Source: Brevundimonas sp.
GTDB taxonomy: Bacteria > Pseudomonadota > Alphaproteobacteria > Caulobacterales > Caulobacteraceae
Length of the DNA stretch: 64,000 nt
Reading direction: 5' to 3'
Assembly (NCBI GenBank): GCA_004296955.1
Contig: SCVB01000101.1
Coordinates: 1-64,000, forward strand
In this document: positions 1 to 10,495 of the stretch, in pieces
Layout of the letters: every line of letters starts with the position of its first letter
How positions within the stretch are numbered: the first letter of the stretch is position 1
Position numbers and translations under genes: made by a program
The notes under the pieces: model-generated
The model's database searches: none
The model's input: only the letters and a program-made list of their open reading frames with translations
What the model was told of the DNA's origin: nothing

Positions 1-870
<870 letters not shown>

Positions 871-1111
871 GGAAGCGCGCTCCGTCACGAGGGCGCAAAG
901 CCCCTCGCGTTGACAGGGATAGGGTCGGTGCTTAAGTCCCGCCTGCGCCCAAGTCGAGGGGTTTTCGAACGATCGCGCGGCCCTCGCGCGCGCCTGTGAC
1001 AGGCGCACCGGGCCGCTGTCGCCGGGACCTCCGCCACCGCGCAGCCGCCGCCGCTCCTTCGGGACCTTTCAGTACCAGAGCCTCTGTCGCTCGCCCGCCA
1101 TCGGATCATCC

Positions 1112-4006
1112 ATGCTCGGCATCGCCAAGAAGATTTTCGGCTCCTCCAATGACCGCAAGGTCAAGGACTTCATGAGCCGGGTCCAGAAGATCAATGCGCT
1201 GGAGGACAAGTTCGCCGCCCTGTCGGACGACGAGCTGCGGATGATGACCGACGCCTTCCGCGACCGGCTGGCGGGCGGCGAAACCCTCGACAAGATCATG
1301 AACGAGGCCTTCGCGGTGGCCCGCGAGGCGTCCAAGCGGGTTCTGGGCCAGCGTCAGTACGACGTTCAGCTGGCCGGCGGCATGATCCTGCACGACGGCG
1401 GCATCGCCGAGATGCGCACCGGCGAGGGCAAGACCCTGGTCGCCGTGGCGCCCGTGTATCTGAACGCCCTGGCGGGCAAGGGCGTGCACGTCATCACCGT
1501 CAACGACTATCTGGCGCGGCGCGACGCCGAATGGATGGGCCGGGTCTACCGCTTCCTGGGCATGGAGGTCGGGGTCATCGTCAACGGCCTGTCCTCGGGC
1601 CAGCGTCAGGCGGCCTATGCGGCCGACATCACCTACGGCACCAACAACGAATTCGGCTTCGACTATCTGCGCGACAACCTGGTCTATGACCGGCGCGAGA
1701 TGGTGCAGCGCCCGCACCATTTCGCCATCGTCGACGAGGTCGACTCCATCCTGGTCGACGAGGCCCGCACGCCGCTGATCATCTCGGGCCCGACGGAAGA
1801 CCGGTCGGACCTCTATCTGATCGTCGACGGCATCATCAAGGAACTGATCCAGGACACGACGACCTACGATCTGGACGAGAAGCAGCGCCAGGCCCTGCTG
1901 ACCGAGGAAGGCTCCGAAAAGATCGAGGAGATCATGGAGCAGCGCGAGCTGTTCGCGGCCGACACCACCGGTCTCTATGACGCGGCCAACATCACCCTGG
2001 TCCACCACATCAACCAGGCGCTGCGGGCCAACACCCTGTACCAGCGGGACAAGGACTACATCATCAAGGACGGCGAGATCATGTTGATCGACGAGTTCAC
2101 CGGCCGGATGATGCAGGGACGCCGCCTGTCCGAAGGCCTGCACCAGGCCATCGAGGCCAAGGAGGGCGTGAAGATCATGCCCGAGAACCAGACCCTGGCC
2201 TCGGTCACCATCCAGAACTATTTCCGCCTCTACGAGAAGCTGTCCGGCATGACCGGCACGGCTGCGACCGAGGCCCAGGAATTCCTCGACATCTACAAGA
2301 TGGACGTCCTGGAAGTGCCGACCAACCGGCCGGTCAAGCGCATCGACCATGACGACGAGATCTTCCGCACCTCGGACGAGAAGAACCAGGCCATCGCGGC
2401 CCTGATCGCCGAATGCCACGTCAAGGGTCAGCCGATCCTGGTCGGCACGGTGTCGATCGAGAAGTCCGAGACCCTGTCGGAACTGCTCAAGACTTACGAA
2501 TACGAGGTCACGCTGAAGACGCTGAAGCCCCAGCACGCCCATCTGCTGGAACAGGTCGCCAGCGACGACGAGAAGGTGCGACGCGAGGCCAAGAAGGCCT
2601 ACCAGGCGCTGAAGGATGAGGATTTCGACATCGAGGTCCGCACCGGCAAGGGCATTCCGCACAGCGTGCTGAACGCCCGCCAGCACGAGCAGGAGGCCTA
2701 TATCGTCGCCGACGCGGGCCTGCCCGGCGCGGTGACCATCGCCACCAACATGGCCGGCCGCGGCACCGACATTCAGCTGGGCGGCAACCTGGAGATGCGC
2801 CTGCAGAAATGGCGTCAGGACAGGCGCAACATGGCCGTCGAGGTCACGCCGGAGATGGAGGCCGAGGAAGAGGCCCGCCTGAAGGCCGACATCGCGGTGC
2901 AGAAGCAGAAGTCGCTGGCCGCCGGCGGCCTGTTCGTGCTCGGCACCGAGCGGCACGAGAGCCGGCGCATCGACAACCAGCTGCGCGGCCGCACCGGCCG
3001 CCAGGGCGACCCCGGCACCTCGAAATTCTTCCTCTCCTGCGAGGACGACCTGTTGCGCATCTTCGCCGGCGACCGGCTGGACGCCATCATGCGCAGCTTC
3101 GGCGTGGCCCCGGGCGAGGCGATCAGCCACCCCTGGCTGAACCGCGCCGTCGAGACCGCCCAGAAGCGCGTCGAGACCCGCAACTACGACATCCGCAAGA
3201 ACCTGCTGAAGTACGACGACGTCGTGAACGACCAGCGCAAGGCCGTGTTCGAGCAGCGTCAGGAGTTCATGGACGCCACGGACCTGTCGGAACTGGTCGG
3301 CGAGTTCCGTAACGACGTCATCTCCGACCTGGTCGAGAAACATATGCCGCCCAAGGCATACGCCGAGCAGTGGGACATCGACGGCCTCGACGAGAAGGTT
3401 AAGTCGACCCTCGGCCTGGAGCTGCCGCTGCACGACTGGGCCGCCGAGGAAGGCGTCTCGAACGAGGAGATCGAGGAGCGGATCGTCACCGCCGCCGACG
3501 CCCGCGCCGCCGAAAGGCTGGAGCAGATCGGCGCCGAGCAGACGCGCGGCCTGGAGAAGCAGTTCCTGCTGCAGATGATCGACATGCAGTGGCGCGAGCA
3601 CCTGGTCCATCTCGACCACCTGCGCGGCGTCATCGGCCTGCGCGGCTATGGCCAGCGCGATCCGCTGAACGAGTACAAGACCGAGGCCTTCAACCTGTTC
3701 GAGACGCTGCTGTACGAGCTGCGCCACAATGTCACCCGCTGGCTGATGACGGTCGAGTTCCGCTTTGAGCAGCCGCCGGCGATGGACCTGCCCGAGTTCC
3801 AGGAAATCCACCTGAACCCGGGCACGGGCGAGAACGAGATGACCAATCCGTTCGCGCAGAACCCGGAAGGCATGCTGCAGGGCGACGACCGCGCCCGCCT
3901 GCCGGTCGACGCCCTGCCGGCCGACTGGGCCCGCACCCCGCGCAACGCCGACTGCCCCTGCGGCTCGGGCCGCAAGTTCAAGCACTGCCACGGCAGTCTG
4001 GTCTAG
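1112..4006 (+). CDS. secA: Preprotein translocase ATPase SecA
   Basis: Motor ATPase that drives unfolded preproteins through SecYEG at the inner membrane. The protein has 964 residues, a normal alphaproteobacterial length. Walker A is GEGKT at 104-108 and Walker B is DEVD at 208-211. The helicase-like motor domain 2 contains [12 protein letters not shown], and R-rich motif VI ([11 protein letters not shown]) follows. The C-terminus is the zinc-binding SecB/ribosome contact tail with [14 protein letters not shown], ligands C948, C950, C959 and H960. The ATG start lacks a strong Shine-Dalgarno, but the N-terminus matches the family. A repeat follows the stop directly. Confidence 0.98.
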   Translation: MLGIAKKIFGSSNDRKVKDFMSRVQKINALEDKFAALSDDELRMMTDAFRDRLAGGETLDKIMNEAFAVAREASKRVLGQRQYDVQLAGGMILHDGGIAEMRTGEGKTLVAVAPVYLNALAGKGVHVITVNDYLARRDAEWMGRVYRFLGMEVGVIVNGLSSGQRQAAYAADITYGTNNEFGFDYLRDNLVYDRREMVQRPHHFAIVDEVDSILVDEARTPLIISGPTEDRSDLYLIVDGIIKELIQDTTTYDLDEKQRQALLTEEGSEKIEEIMEQRELFAADTTGLYDAANITLVHHINQALRANTLYQRDKDYIIKDGEIMLIDEFTGRMMQGRRLSEGLHQAIEAKEGVKIMPENQTLASVTIQNYFRLYEKLSGMTGTAATEAQEFLDIYKMDVLEVPTNRPVKRIDHDDEIFRTSDEKNQAIAALIAECHVKGQPILVGTVSIEKSETLSELLKTYEYEVTLKTLKPQHAHLLEQVASDDEKVRREAKKAYQALKDEDFDIEVRTGKGIPHSVLNARQHEQEAYIVADAGLPGAVTIATNMAGRGTDIQLGGNLEMRLQKWRQDRRNMAVEVTPEMEAEEEARLKADIAVQKQKSLAAGGLFVLGTERHESRRIDNQLRGRTGRQGDPGTSKFFLSCEDDLLRIFAGDRLDAIMRSFGVAPGEAISHPWLNRAVETAQKRVETRNYDIRKNLLKYDDVVNDQRKAVFEQRQEFMDATDLSELVGEFRNDVISDLVEKHMPPKAYAEQWDIDGLDEKVKSTLGLELPLHDWAAEEGVSNEEIEERIVTAADARAAERLEQIGAEQTRGLEKQFLLQMIDMQWREHLVHLDHLRGVIGLRGYGQRDPLNEYKTEAFNLFETLLYELRHNVTRWLMTVEFRFEQPPAMDLPEFQEIHLNPGTGENEMTNPFAQNPEGMLQGDDRARLPVDALPADWARTPRNADCPCGSGRKFKHCHGSLV

Positions 4007-4049
4007 GAGCGCTATCGCTCGCCGCTCGGCGGCTCGCTGCTTGAGCGCG
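4007..4049. repeat. REP-like palindromic repeat, copy 1 (inverted)
   Basis: This 43-bp sequence starts immediately after the secA stop codon. Read on the minus strand it is GCGCTCAAGCAGCGAG, then a GC-rich hairpin (gccgccgagcggcgagc), then GATAGCGCTC. The same unit occurs twice at 40107-40196 and once at 51974-52014. All copies are intergenic and can fold through CGAGC/GCTCG-type pairing. Confidence 0.7.
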
Positions 4050-4098
4050 TGACCGCGCCTCGCTATCGACCGTTGGCGTTCACCGACGGGAGAGACTG

Positions 4099-5265
4099 AT
4101 GGCCGCTCGCAAGGACCTGTTCGCCCGCGCCCTGTCGCTGGATCCGGAGCGGCTGCATTTCGCGGCGCACAGCCATCACCTGTGGCCGGACGCCAGTTTC
4201 GACGGCCAGGTGCGGGCCTGGGTCGAGGCCAACAAATTCGCCGACCGGAAATGGGACCTGATCTTCGGCGAGGTCGTGCCCGAGGCCCAGGCGCATGTGG
4301 CCCGCGAGCTGAACCTGCCGGACCCCGAGACGGTGGTGTTCGCGCCCAACACCCACGATCTGCTGCTGCGCATCGTCTCCGGCCTCGAGCGCAAGCCGGT
4401 CCGCATCCTGTCGACGGACGGAGAATTCCATTCGTTCCGGCGTCAGGGCCAGCGCTGGGAAGAGGCCGGCGAGGCGGTGATCACCCGCGTGCCGCTGGAG
4501 CCGTTCGCGACCTTCGACGACCGGTTCATCGAGGCCGCGCGGGGCGGCGAATTCGATCTGATCCTCGTCAGCCAGGTCTTCTTCCGCACCGGCCAGGTCT
4601 TCGGCCGGATCGCCGATCTGGCGGCCCTGGCCGATCCGGCGGGGCCGTGGGTGGCGATCGACGGCTATCACGGCTTCATGGCCCAGCCGACCGACCTGTC
4701 GGCGGTGGCGGACCGGATCTTCTATCTGGCCGGCGGCTACAAATACGCCATGGCGGGCGAAGGCGTCTGCTTCCTGCATGCGCCGGACGGCTATTGCCCG
4801 CGGCCGGTGATCACCGGCTGGTTCGCGGAGTTCGGCGATCTGTCGGGGCCGCCCGGCGGCGTGCAGTACCGCGGCGACGGCGGCCGGTTCTGGGGCGCGA
4901 CCTTCGACGTCTCGCCCCTGTACCGGTTCAACGCCGTGCGGCGGATGCTGGACGAGGCCGGGCTGAGCACCGCCGATGTCAGCGCCCACGCCCATGCCCT
5001 GATGGCGCGCTTCCAGGCGGCGACGGCGGCCGGCGAGACCGGGCGGCTGTCGACGGCGGAACTGATCAATCCATTGACCGGCGCGGACGGGCGGGCGCGG
5101 TTCCTCGCCTTCCGGCATCACGACGCCCCGGCGTGGAAGGCGCGGCTGCTGGAGGCGGGCGTGGTCACCGACGTGCGCGACGACGTGATCCGCTTCGGCT
5201 TCGGCCTGTATCAGGACGCCGACGACGTCGAACGGCTGATCGCCGCCTGCCAGCGCGTGCTTTGA
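4099..5265 (+). CDS. Class V aminotransferase, kynureninase-like PLP enzyme
   Basis: PLP-dependent fold-type I enzyme of 388 residues, related to kynureninase and the class V aminotransferases. Visible PLP features are D188 in DGYHGF (pyridine-nitrogen contact, with H191) and the Schiff-base lysine K215 in GGYKYAMAGEG. A good Shine-Dalgarno (GGGAGA) lies 6-7 nt before the ATG. There are no kynurenine-pathway neighbours, so the substrate cannot be assigned; it could be a kynureninase paralogue, a cysteine-desulfurase-like enzyme or an aminotransferase. It converges on the next gene with 13 bp between stops. Confidence 0.75.
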   Translation: MAARKDLFARALSLDPERLHFAAHSHHLWPDASFDGQVRAWVEANKFADRKWDLIFGEVVPEAQAHVARELNLPDPETVVFAPNTHDLLLRIVSGLERKPVRILSTDGEFHSFRRQGQRWEEAGEAVITRVPLEPFATFDDRFIEAARGGEFDLILVSQVFFRTGQVFGRIADLAALADPAGPWVAIDGYHGFMAQPTDLSAVADRIFYLAGGYKYAMAGEGVCFLHAPDGYCPRPVITGWFAEFGDLSGPPGGVQYRGDGGRFWGATFDVSPLYRFNAVRRMLDEAGLSTADVSAHAHALMARFQAATAAGETGRLSTAELINPLTGADGRARFLAFRHHDAPAWKARLLEAGVVTDVRDDVIRFGFGLYQDADDVERLIAACQRVL

Positions 5266-5278
5266 CGATCGGCCGACG

Positions 5279-6136
5279 TCAGAAGAAGGTCGTCTCGTCG
5301 CTCTTCTTCGCCTCGGGCGCCTTGCGCGGGACCGGCGGGGTCGCGGGGGCTGCGGGCGCGGGCGCCGGCGCGGCGCCGTCGGCCGGAGGGATGGCCGGCA
5401 GGGTCGGATAGGGCAGGCTCTCGGGGCTGCCGTCGCCCGGGTAGGTCAGCGGCTGGGGATCGCCGGGCGCCACGGCCGGCGGGTCGATCCGGTCCGGGGC
5501 GTCGAGATCGTCGCGGATGAAGACCCAGGAACGGCTGTCGGAACAGGCGCAGGCCTTCATGAAGCCCTCGCGGTCGCGCCAGATGATCAGCGGATAGCGC
5601 GTCTGCAGGCCGGCCTCGCGGAGGTCGGCGCTCAGGCTGGCGACGAAGGTGCGGCCGGCCTCGACCACCGCCCCGCGGGCGAGGTTGCCGTCGGCGGCGG
5701 GGATGCCCGCGGCGGTCCAGTTGCGCACCGGGGTGGCGGTCCAGCGCTGGTACAGGGTCCAGTCGCGGGTCAGCCACAGCTCGGCGATGGTGGCGCGCTC
5801 GGCCGCGGTCGACTGGGCCAGGCCCTCGCGGTCCGGGCGGGCGAAGAGGATGAAGCGGACCTCGACCCCGGCGGCGCGCAGCTTCGGCGCCTCCTCGCGC
5901 TCATAGCGCTGCATGGCGGCCGAGTCGCGATAGCCGATGATGTAGAGCGGCTCGCCGCCGCCGCCGGCCGAGACCCAGGACGATTCATCCAGCAGCCGCT
6001 GGATCGAGGCCTGGTTGCGCTGGACGGTCACCGGCTGGAACCGGGCGTAGTAGTTCCAGTACGCCCAGTAGGCGACGCCGGCGAGGATCAGGCCGATGAC
6101 GGCCGCCAGGGCCGACCAGATGAAAAAGCGACGCAT
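5279..6136 (-). CDS. Membrane-anchored protein of unknown function with Pro/Ala-rich tail
   Basis: I do not recognise this family. From the ATG at 6136 the protein has 285 residues: a charged N-terminus, one transmembrane segment (about 5-26) and a periplasmic part. The stretch YIIGYRDSAAMQRYE...VRFILFARPD looks like the beta-alpha-beta opening of a thioredoxin-like fold. There is no CxxC; the only cysteines form CxC in KACACSDS. About 60 C-terminal residues are Pro/Ala-rich, probably disordered or peptidoglycan-spanning. A GTG at 6166 would add ten residues but has no Shine-Dalgarno, whereas GGAG precedes the ATG by 11 nt. Confidence 0.6.
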   Translation of the reverse strand: MRRFFIWSALAAVIGLILAGVAYWAYWNYYARFQPVTVQRNQASIQRLLDESSWVSAGGGGEPLYIIGYRDSAAMQRYEREEAPKLRAAGVEVRFILFARPDREGLAQSTAAERATIAELWLTRDWTLYQRWTATPVRNWTAAGIPAADGNLARGAVVEAGRTFVASLSADLREAGLQTRYPLIIWRDREGFMKACACSDSRSWVFIRDDLDAPDRIDPPAVAPGDPQPLTYPGDGSPESLPYPTLPAIPPADGAAPAPAPAAPATPPVPRKAPEAKKSDETTFF

Positions 6137-6223
6137 GCGGGGGGACGCTCCAGCTTCACGGTTCACACAGGTTAACGCCTACCACCGAATTGGGTTGTCG
6201 CGCACGCCTGGGAGGCGAGTGGT

Positions 6224-7201
6224 TCAGCGGCCCTGACGCGCGACGATCTCCACTTCCTGGCTGACCAGCAACTGGAAGCGCTGTTCGAAGGCGGTCGTGC
6301 GGTCGCCGTAGGTTACCAGAAGCGACTCAGTGCTCGCCCCCGCCAGCAGCGAGGCGCGCGCCTCATCCAGGATGGAGACGCCGCTCTCCAGCGTCGTGAA
6401 CATGATCCGGTGCTGCGGCGCCAAGCCGTCCCGAATCTGCGCCAGCACGGGTTCCGTCATGGGCGCGACCGCTTCCCGCTCGACAGCCAGGCGGCCGCTG
6501 GCGACCCCTTCCGTCATGCAGGCGCTGGCCGCCGCCATGGCCGCGCCGGCCTCCGTCCGTTTGACCAGATCGAAAGCGCCTTCCTGCAGGGCGGCGAACC
6601 CGTCGTAGAAGCAGGCCAGGGTCGAAACCTGCGCGAACCCCGAACTGTCCGACGGCATCATGGGCAGGCGGGCCCGCAGCATCAGCGACTGTCCCTCAAC
6701 AACGGCGACGGACCCCTTCATCAGGGACATCGCCAGTTGCTGACCGCGGGCCATATCATTCGCCAGCAGCGCGTCCCCGAGGTCTTCGATTACCTCCAGA
6801 AACCCGTCGATCCGCAGCGTGAAGGCCGAAATGTCGGTGACGATCTGGTCGACCATCCGGATTTCCGGCGGATCCGATGGGCTCGAGATCGTCGGGAGGG
6901 CGGCCAGTTCGGCCGATATCTGTTGTATTTCGTTGCGGCCGGCAGCCAGTTTGGGCCGCAGGGCGGCGATCGCGACGGACAGCTGTTCAGCATCGCGGGC
7001 CGAGGAATAGCCGGGGTCATTGACCGTCTGAATGAGGATCGCCGTCACCCGCTCGGCGGCGGACGTCGCCTGACGCATATGATCCAGCGCCATATCGCCT
7101 TGCGCCTGCGGGACCATCACCTGGGCCTGCGCCGCGGGCGCCGACAGGGCGGCCAGACCCAGTGCAACGGCGATCACCGCTGCAAAAAATACTCTGAGCA
7201 T
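6224..7201 (-). CDS. Exported hypothetical protein
   Basis: Unrecognised 325-residue protein. A clear Sec signal peptide (about 1-26, ending AAQAQ) precedes a mostly helical mature part without obvious enzymatic motifs. A Cys pair (C at LACFYDGF and at ASACMTEG) could form a disulfide. It has its own ATG and no partner within 60 bp on either side. Base composition is somewhat less GC-rich than the neighbouring metabolic genes. Periplasmic location is inferred from the signal peptide; no function can be proposed. Confidence 0.6.
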   Translation of the reverse strand: MLRVFFAAVIAVALGLAALSAPAAQAQVMVPQAQGDMALDHMRQATSAAERVTAILIQTVNDPGYSSARDAEQLSVAIAALRPKLAAGRNEIQQISAELAALPTISSPSDPPEIRMVDQIVTDISAFTLRIDGFLEVIEDLGDALLANDMARGQQLAMSLMKGSVAVVEGQSLMLRARLPMMPSDSSGFAQVSTLACFYDGFAALQEGAFDLVKRTEAGAAMAAASACMTEGVASGRLAVEREAVAPMTEPVLAQIRDGLAPQHRIMFTTLESGVSILDEARASLLAGASTESLLVTYGDRTTAFEQRFQLLVSQEVEIVARQGR

Positions 7202-7267
7202 CGCGATCCCCCGGCCCCTGACGATTCCACCAAGACGCGCCGGCCCTGTCCCGTCAAGCGCGCAGGC

Positions 7268-8770
7268 CTACCCCATCGTGGGGATGACGAAGCTGGAGTC
7301 CGCATGCTCAAGGTCGCTGTCCGGCCACCGCGCCGTGACCGTCTTGACCTTGGTCCAGAATTTCACGCCTTCCATGCCGTGCTGGTTGGTGTCGCCGAAG
7401 GCCGAGCGCTTCCAGCCGCCGAAGGTGTGATAGGCGACCGGCACCGGGATCGGGACGTTGATCCCGACCATGCCGACATTGACCCGGGCGGCGAAGTCGC
7501 GGGCCGCGCGGCCGTTCTGGGTGAAGATGGCGACGCCGTTGCCGTACTGATGTTTCGACGGCAGGGCGAGGGCCTCCTCGAAGCTGGCGGCGCGGACGAT
7601 CTGCAGCACGGGGCCGAAGATCTCCTCCTTGTAGGATTCCATCTCCGGCGTGACGTGGTCGAACAGCGACGGGCCGATGAAATAGCCCTCCTCGTGGCCC
7701 TGCAGGCTGAAGCCGCGGCCGTCGACGACCAGTTCGGCGCCTTCCTGGACGCCCTTTTCGATCCAGCCCTCGACGCGGGCCTTGTGCTGGGCGGTGACGA
7801 CAGGGCCGTAGTGGGCGCCGGCGTCGGTCGAGACGCCGACCCGCATGGTCGGGATCTCGGCGACCATCCGCTCGCGCAGTTCGTCGGCGGTCTTCTTGCC
7901 GACCGGAACGACCACCGGCAGGGCCATGCAGCGTTCGCCCGCGCTGCCATAGGCGGCGCCGGACAGGTCCTTGATCACCTGGTCCATGTCGGCGTCGGGC
8001 AGGACGATGCCGTGGTTCTTGGCCCCGCCCATGGCCTGGACGCGTTTTCCGTGCGCCGCGCCGGTCTGGTAGACATAGTTGGCGATGTCCGACGAGCCGA
8101 CGAAGCTGACGGCGTGGACCAGCGGGTGGGTCAGGATGGCGTCGACCGCCGTCTTGTCGCCGTGCACGACGTTGAGCACGCCCGCCGGGGCGCCCGCCTC
8201 CATCATCAGCTCGGCCAGACGCACCGGCACTGACGGATCGCGCTCGGAGGGCTTGAGGATGAAGGTGTTGCCGACGGCGATGGCCACGCCGAACATCCAC
8301 ATCGGGATCATGGCCGGGAAGTTGAACGGGGTGATGCCCGCCACCACGCCCAGCGGCTGGCGCATCGAATAGACGTCGATGCCGGGGCCGGCGCCCCAGG
8401 TGTATTCGCCCTTCAGCGCATGCGGGATGCCGCAGGCGAACTCGATCACTTCCAGACCGCGCTGGATGTCGCCCTTGGAGTCGGCGATGACCTTGCCGTG
8501 CTCGGCCGACAGCAGTTCGGCCAGCTCGTTCATATTGGCTTCGACGAGACGTTTGAACTCGAACATCACCCGCGCGCGGCGCTGGGGATTGGTCGAGGAC
8601 CAGCCGTCGAAGGCGTGTCGGGCGGCCTGGACGGCGTGGTCCATTTCGGAGACCGAGGCCAGCTGGACACGGGCCTGGACCTCGCCGGTGTTGGGGTTGA
8701 ACACGTCCGAGAACCGGCCCGAAGCGCCGGTGAAGCTGGCGCCGTCGATGAAGTGGTTGATGTCGCGCAT
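7268..8770 (-). CDS. mmsA: CoA-acylating methylmalonate-semialdehyde dehydrogenase
   Basis: Oxidises methylmalonate or malonate semialdehyde to propionyl- or acetyl-CoA in valine, thymine and inositol breakdown. The 500 residues match the family length. Seen are the ALDH oxyanion asparagine N150 (TPFNFPA), the nucleophile C281 (GSAGERCMAL) and KNH at 251-253, where ordinary aldehyde dehydrogenases carry the general-base glutamate. Lack of that Glu is the hallmark of CoA-dependent hydrolysis-free MMSDH. The other valine-pathway genes are not in this window. The upstream gene on the same strand is separated by about 208 bp with strong palindromes, so separate transcription is likely. Confidence 0.93.
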   Translation of the reverse strand: MRDINHFIDGASFTGASGRFSDVFNPNTGEVQARVQLASVSEMDHAVQAARHAFDGWSSTNPQRRARVMFEFKRLVEANMNELAELLSAEHGKVIADSKGDIQRGLEVIEFACGIPHALKGEYTWGAGPGIDVYSMRQPLGVVAGITPFNFPAMIPMWMFGVAIAVGNTFILKPSERDPSVPVRLAELMMEAGAPAGVLNVVHGDKTAVDAILTHPLVHAVSFVGSSDIANYVYQTGAAHGKRVQAMGGAKNHGIVLPDADMDQVIKDLSGAAYGSAGERCMALPVVVPVGKKTADELRERMVAEIPTMRVGVSTDAGAHYGPVVTAQHKARVEGWIEKGVQEGAELVVDGRGFSLQGHEEGYFIGPSLFDHVTPEMESYKEEIFGPVLQIVRAASFEEALALPSKHQYGNGVAIFTQNGRAARDFAARVNVGMVGINVPIPVPVAYHTFGGWKRSAFGDTNQHGMEGVKFWTKVKTVTARWPDSDLEHADSSFVIPTMG

Positions 8771-8855
8771 GATCGGAAACGGTCCTGGAAAACGAAACAG
8801 TCTGTACGGATGGGCAGCGGTTTAGCCCCTGACCCGCGCCGGCGCCAGCGCCTCG

Positions 8856-8915
8856 GAGCCTGATCGGTGGAGGTGGAATCGCGGAGCGATTCCACCGAGG
8901 CCGTGAATCAGGCTC
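8856..8915. repeat. Nested inverted repeat between hydrolase and mmsA
   Basis: Outer arms GAGCCTGAT (8856-8864) and ATCAGGCTC (8907-8915) enclose inner arms GGTGGAATCG (8872-8881) and CGATTCCACC (8887-8896) with a 5-nt loop. All arms pair perfectly. There is no T-run, so it is not a typical intrinsic terminator. Confidence 0.75.
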
Positions 8916-8928
8916 CTGCGGAATTCTG

Positions 8929-8979
8929 GACCGAAATCTGAGCCGTGTCGGACTGCGTCCGACACGACCGATTTCGGTC
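8929..8979. repeat. Second nested inverted repeat abutting the hydrolase stop codon
   Basis: Outer arms GACCGAAATC (8929-8938) and GATTTCGGTC (8970-8979) enclose GTGTCGGAC (8945-8953) and GTCCGACAC (8957-8965) with loop TGC. The outer arm ends on the first base of the hydrolase stop codon. It may be a Rho-independent-like structure without a U tract, an RNA-stabilising hairpin or a REP copy. Confidence 0.7.
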
Positions 8980-9938
8980 TAGACCGCGGCGTCGAACAGG
9001 GCGTCGCGAGCCACATCGGCCCGGAGCATGGGGAAGAAATGCGTCCCGCCGGAGACGGTGTCGACCGTCACATGGGGCAGGCCTCGGGGCGACTCCGCCA
9101 GATGGCAGGTCGAGCCCGTCCCGGCCCTGAGCACGCGCACGGGCCGGTCCAGACGCTTCAGGGCGCGCCAGGGATCGTGGCTCTGGGCGGCGTAGTTCGA
9201 GGCCTCCCAGGCAGGATCGCAGGCCAGGGTGTAGCCGTCGGGGGTCTCGATCAGGCCGTCGGCGAGATAGTCGGCCAGCATCATCTCCGGCCAGCCGCGG
9301 AAGGCGCCGCGGCCCAGATAGGCGACCATGGCCTGCTCGCGGCTTTCGAACACGGCGCGGCGCCGCAGGGCGGCCTTCACCAGCGGGATGCGCGAGGCGA
9401 TCCGGTCGAGCAGCGGCAGCTGGAAGGCGGCCACCGCCCAGCGGCTCCAGATGACCGGATCGAACAGGACCAGGCTGGCGACGCGGTCGGGGCGTTCGGC
9501 GGCGGCCAGCAGGGCCGAGGTGCCGCCCATCGAATGACCGGCCAGAACCACCGGCGGCCCGTCCAGGGCGTCCAGCAGGGCGACAAGGTCGTCGCGGTGA
9601 TCGTGCCAGTCGCGCCGGCCGGCCGCCTCGGTCGGCAGGGTGGTGGCGCCGTGGCCGCGCAGGTCGGGCGCCCAGATGCGCAGCGACCCGGACAGCGGCG
9701 CCAGCAGGGTGCGGTAGGTCAGGGCGTTGAAGCCGTTGGCGTGGACGAAGACGATATCGACCGGCCGCTTGGGGTCGCCGAAGTCCAGCACATGCATCTG
9801 GCCCTCGCCCCCGCGGTTCGACACCGGCAGGCTCAGGCGACGGGGCGGGGAGAGCCGGATCGCATCCATGGCCGGGAGATAGGCGGTGCGCCCGCCGAAT
9901 GCCAGCGGCGCGCTATCGGCAGGCTGGACAGCGGCCAT
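8979..9938 (-). CDS. Alpha/beta-hydrolase
   Basis: Serine hydrolase of the alpha/beta fold, 319 residues, substrate unknown. Visible are the oxyanion motif HANGF (66-70), DLRGHG (92-97) with the usual spacing, the nucleophile elbow GHSMGG with S136, and a C-terminal GGTHFFPM carrying the probable catalytic histidine. There is no signal peptide, so it is probably cytoplasmic. The ATG at 9938 overlaps the 3' end of zur by 26 bp, suggesting translational coupling; an internal ATG at 9869 would remove the overlap. Esterase, lipase-like or homoserine-lactone hydrolase activity cannot be told apart here. Confidence 0.8.
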   Translation of the reverse strand: MAAVQPADSAPLAFGGRTAYLPAMDAIRLSPPRRLSLPVSNRGGEGQMHVLDFGDPKRPVDIVFVHANGFNALTYRTLLAPLSGSLRIWAPDLRGHGATTLPTEAAGRRDWHDHRDDLVALLDALDGPPVVLAGHSMGGTSALLAAAERPDRVASLVLFDPVIWSRWAVAAFQLPLLDRIASRIPLVKAALRRRAVFESREQAMVAYLGRGAFRGWPEMMLADYLADGLIETPDGYTLACDPAWEASNYAAQSHDPWRALKRLDRPVRVLRAGTGSTCHLAESPRGLPHVTVDTVSGGTHFFPMLRADVARDALFDAAV

Positions 9939-10389
9939 GGGCCTCGATGGTGGTGCGGTCGATGGCGTAGCCGGCCGACTCGGCCGCCCGGCCCAGGTCG
10001 TCGGCCACCGGCGCCGAGACCTCGGCGGTGGCGCCGCAGCAGTCGCAGATCAGGAAGGCGGCCGCGTGGTCGGCGGCGCCGGAGGTGCAGGCGACATAGG
10101 CGCTGATCGAGGCGATGCGGTGCGCCAGGCCCTTGCGCTCGAGGAATTCGAGGGCGCGATAGACCGTCGGCGGCTTGGCCGGCTGACCGTCCTCGCCGAA
10201 GCGGGCGATCAGGTCATAGGCCTTCACCGGCTCGCCGGCGGCCAGCAACAGCTCCAGCACCCGCAGGCGCGGCGGCGTCATCCGTTCGCCCTCGGCGGTC
10301 AGCCGCCGGTCGGCGTCCTGCATGGCGCGGGCGACCGCCGCCGCGGCGGGAGGACCGTCCGGATGGTGGTGGCCGCAGGAGTCGCTCAT
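9913..10389 (-). CDS. zur: Fur-family zinc uptake regulator Zur
   Basis: Zinc-sensing repressor of 158 residues. The N-terminus is His/Cys-rich (CGHHHPDG). A winged helix follows (TPPRLRVLELLL...PPTVYRALEFLERKGLAHRI), then the dimerisation domain with a CDCC cluster near residue 115 and a terminal CPAC as structural zinc site. The lack of the Fur-type HHDH pattern and the Zur-like palindrome next door favour Zur over Fur, Mur or PerR. It is divergent from a ZnuD-like receptor, and the shared 106-bp gap carries one operator, so it probably also regulates itself. Confidence 0.87.
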   Translation of the reverse strand: MSDSCGHHHPDGPPAAAAVARAMQDADRRLTAEGERMTPPRLRVLELLLAAGEPVKAYDLIARFGEDGQPAKPPTVYRALEFLERKGLAHRIASISAYVACTSGAADHAAAFLICDCCGATAEVSAPVADDLGRAAESAGYAIDRTTIEAHGRCPACR

Positions 10390-10444
10390 GGCCCTGAGCT
10401 AGGCCCTCGGACGCGGTCCTGCAACATCGGGCGCTTGACGTGAC

Positions 10445-10469
10445 GTGATGTTATCTCATAACACCTCAC
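10445..10469. promoter_or_regulatory. Predicted Zur operator between zur and the TonB receptor
   Basis: A perfect dyad TGTTAT-CTC-ATAACA (10449-10463) sits in a longer imperfect palindrome. It fits the alphaproteobacterial Zur-box pattern (TGTTATAnnATAACA) as I remember it. It lies 33 bp before the likely receptor ATG and about 56 bp before zur, so it can control both genes. The nearest in-frame GTG and ATG upstream (10445, 10448) fall inside this dyad, which argues that they are not used. Confidence 0.75.
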
Positions 10470-10495
10470 CTCTGCTTTTCGACTGGATGCCTCCC

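Noticed and set aside
1106..3991. Very long open frame (961 codons) antisense to secA
   Set aside because: High-GC codon bias of secA leaves the mirror frame open; the translation is compositionally odd and matches no fold, while secA is unmistakable.
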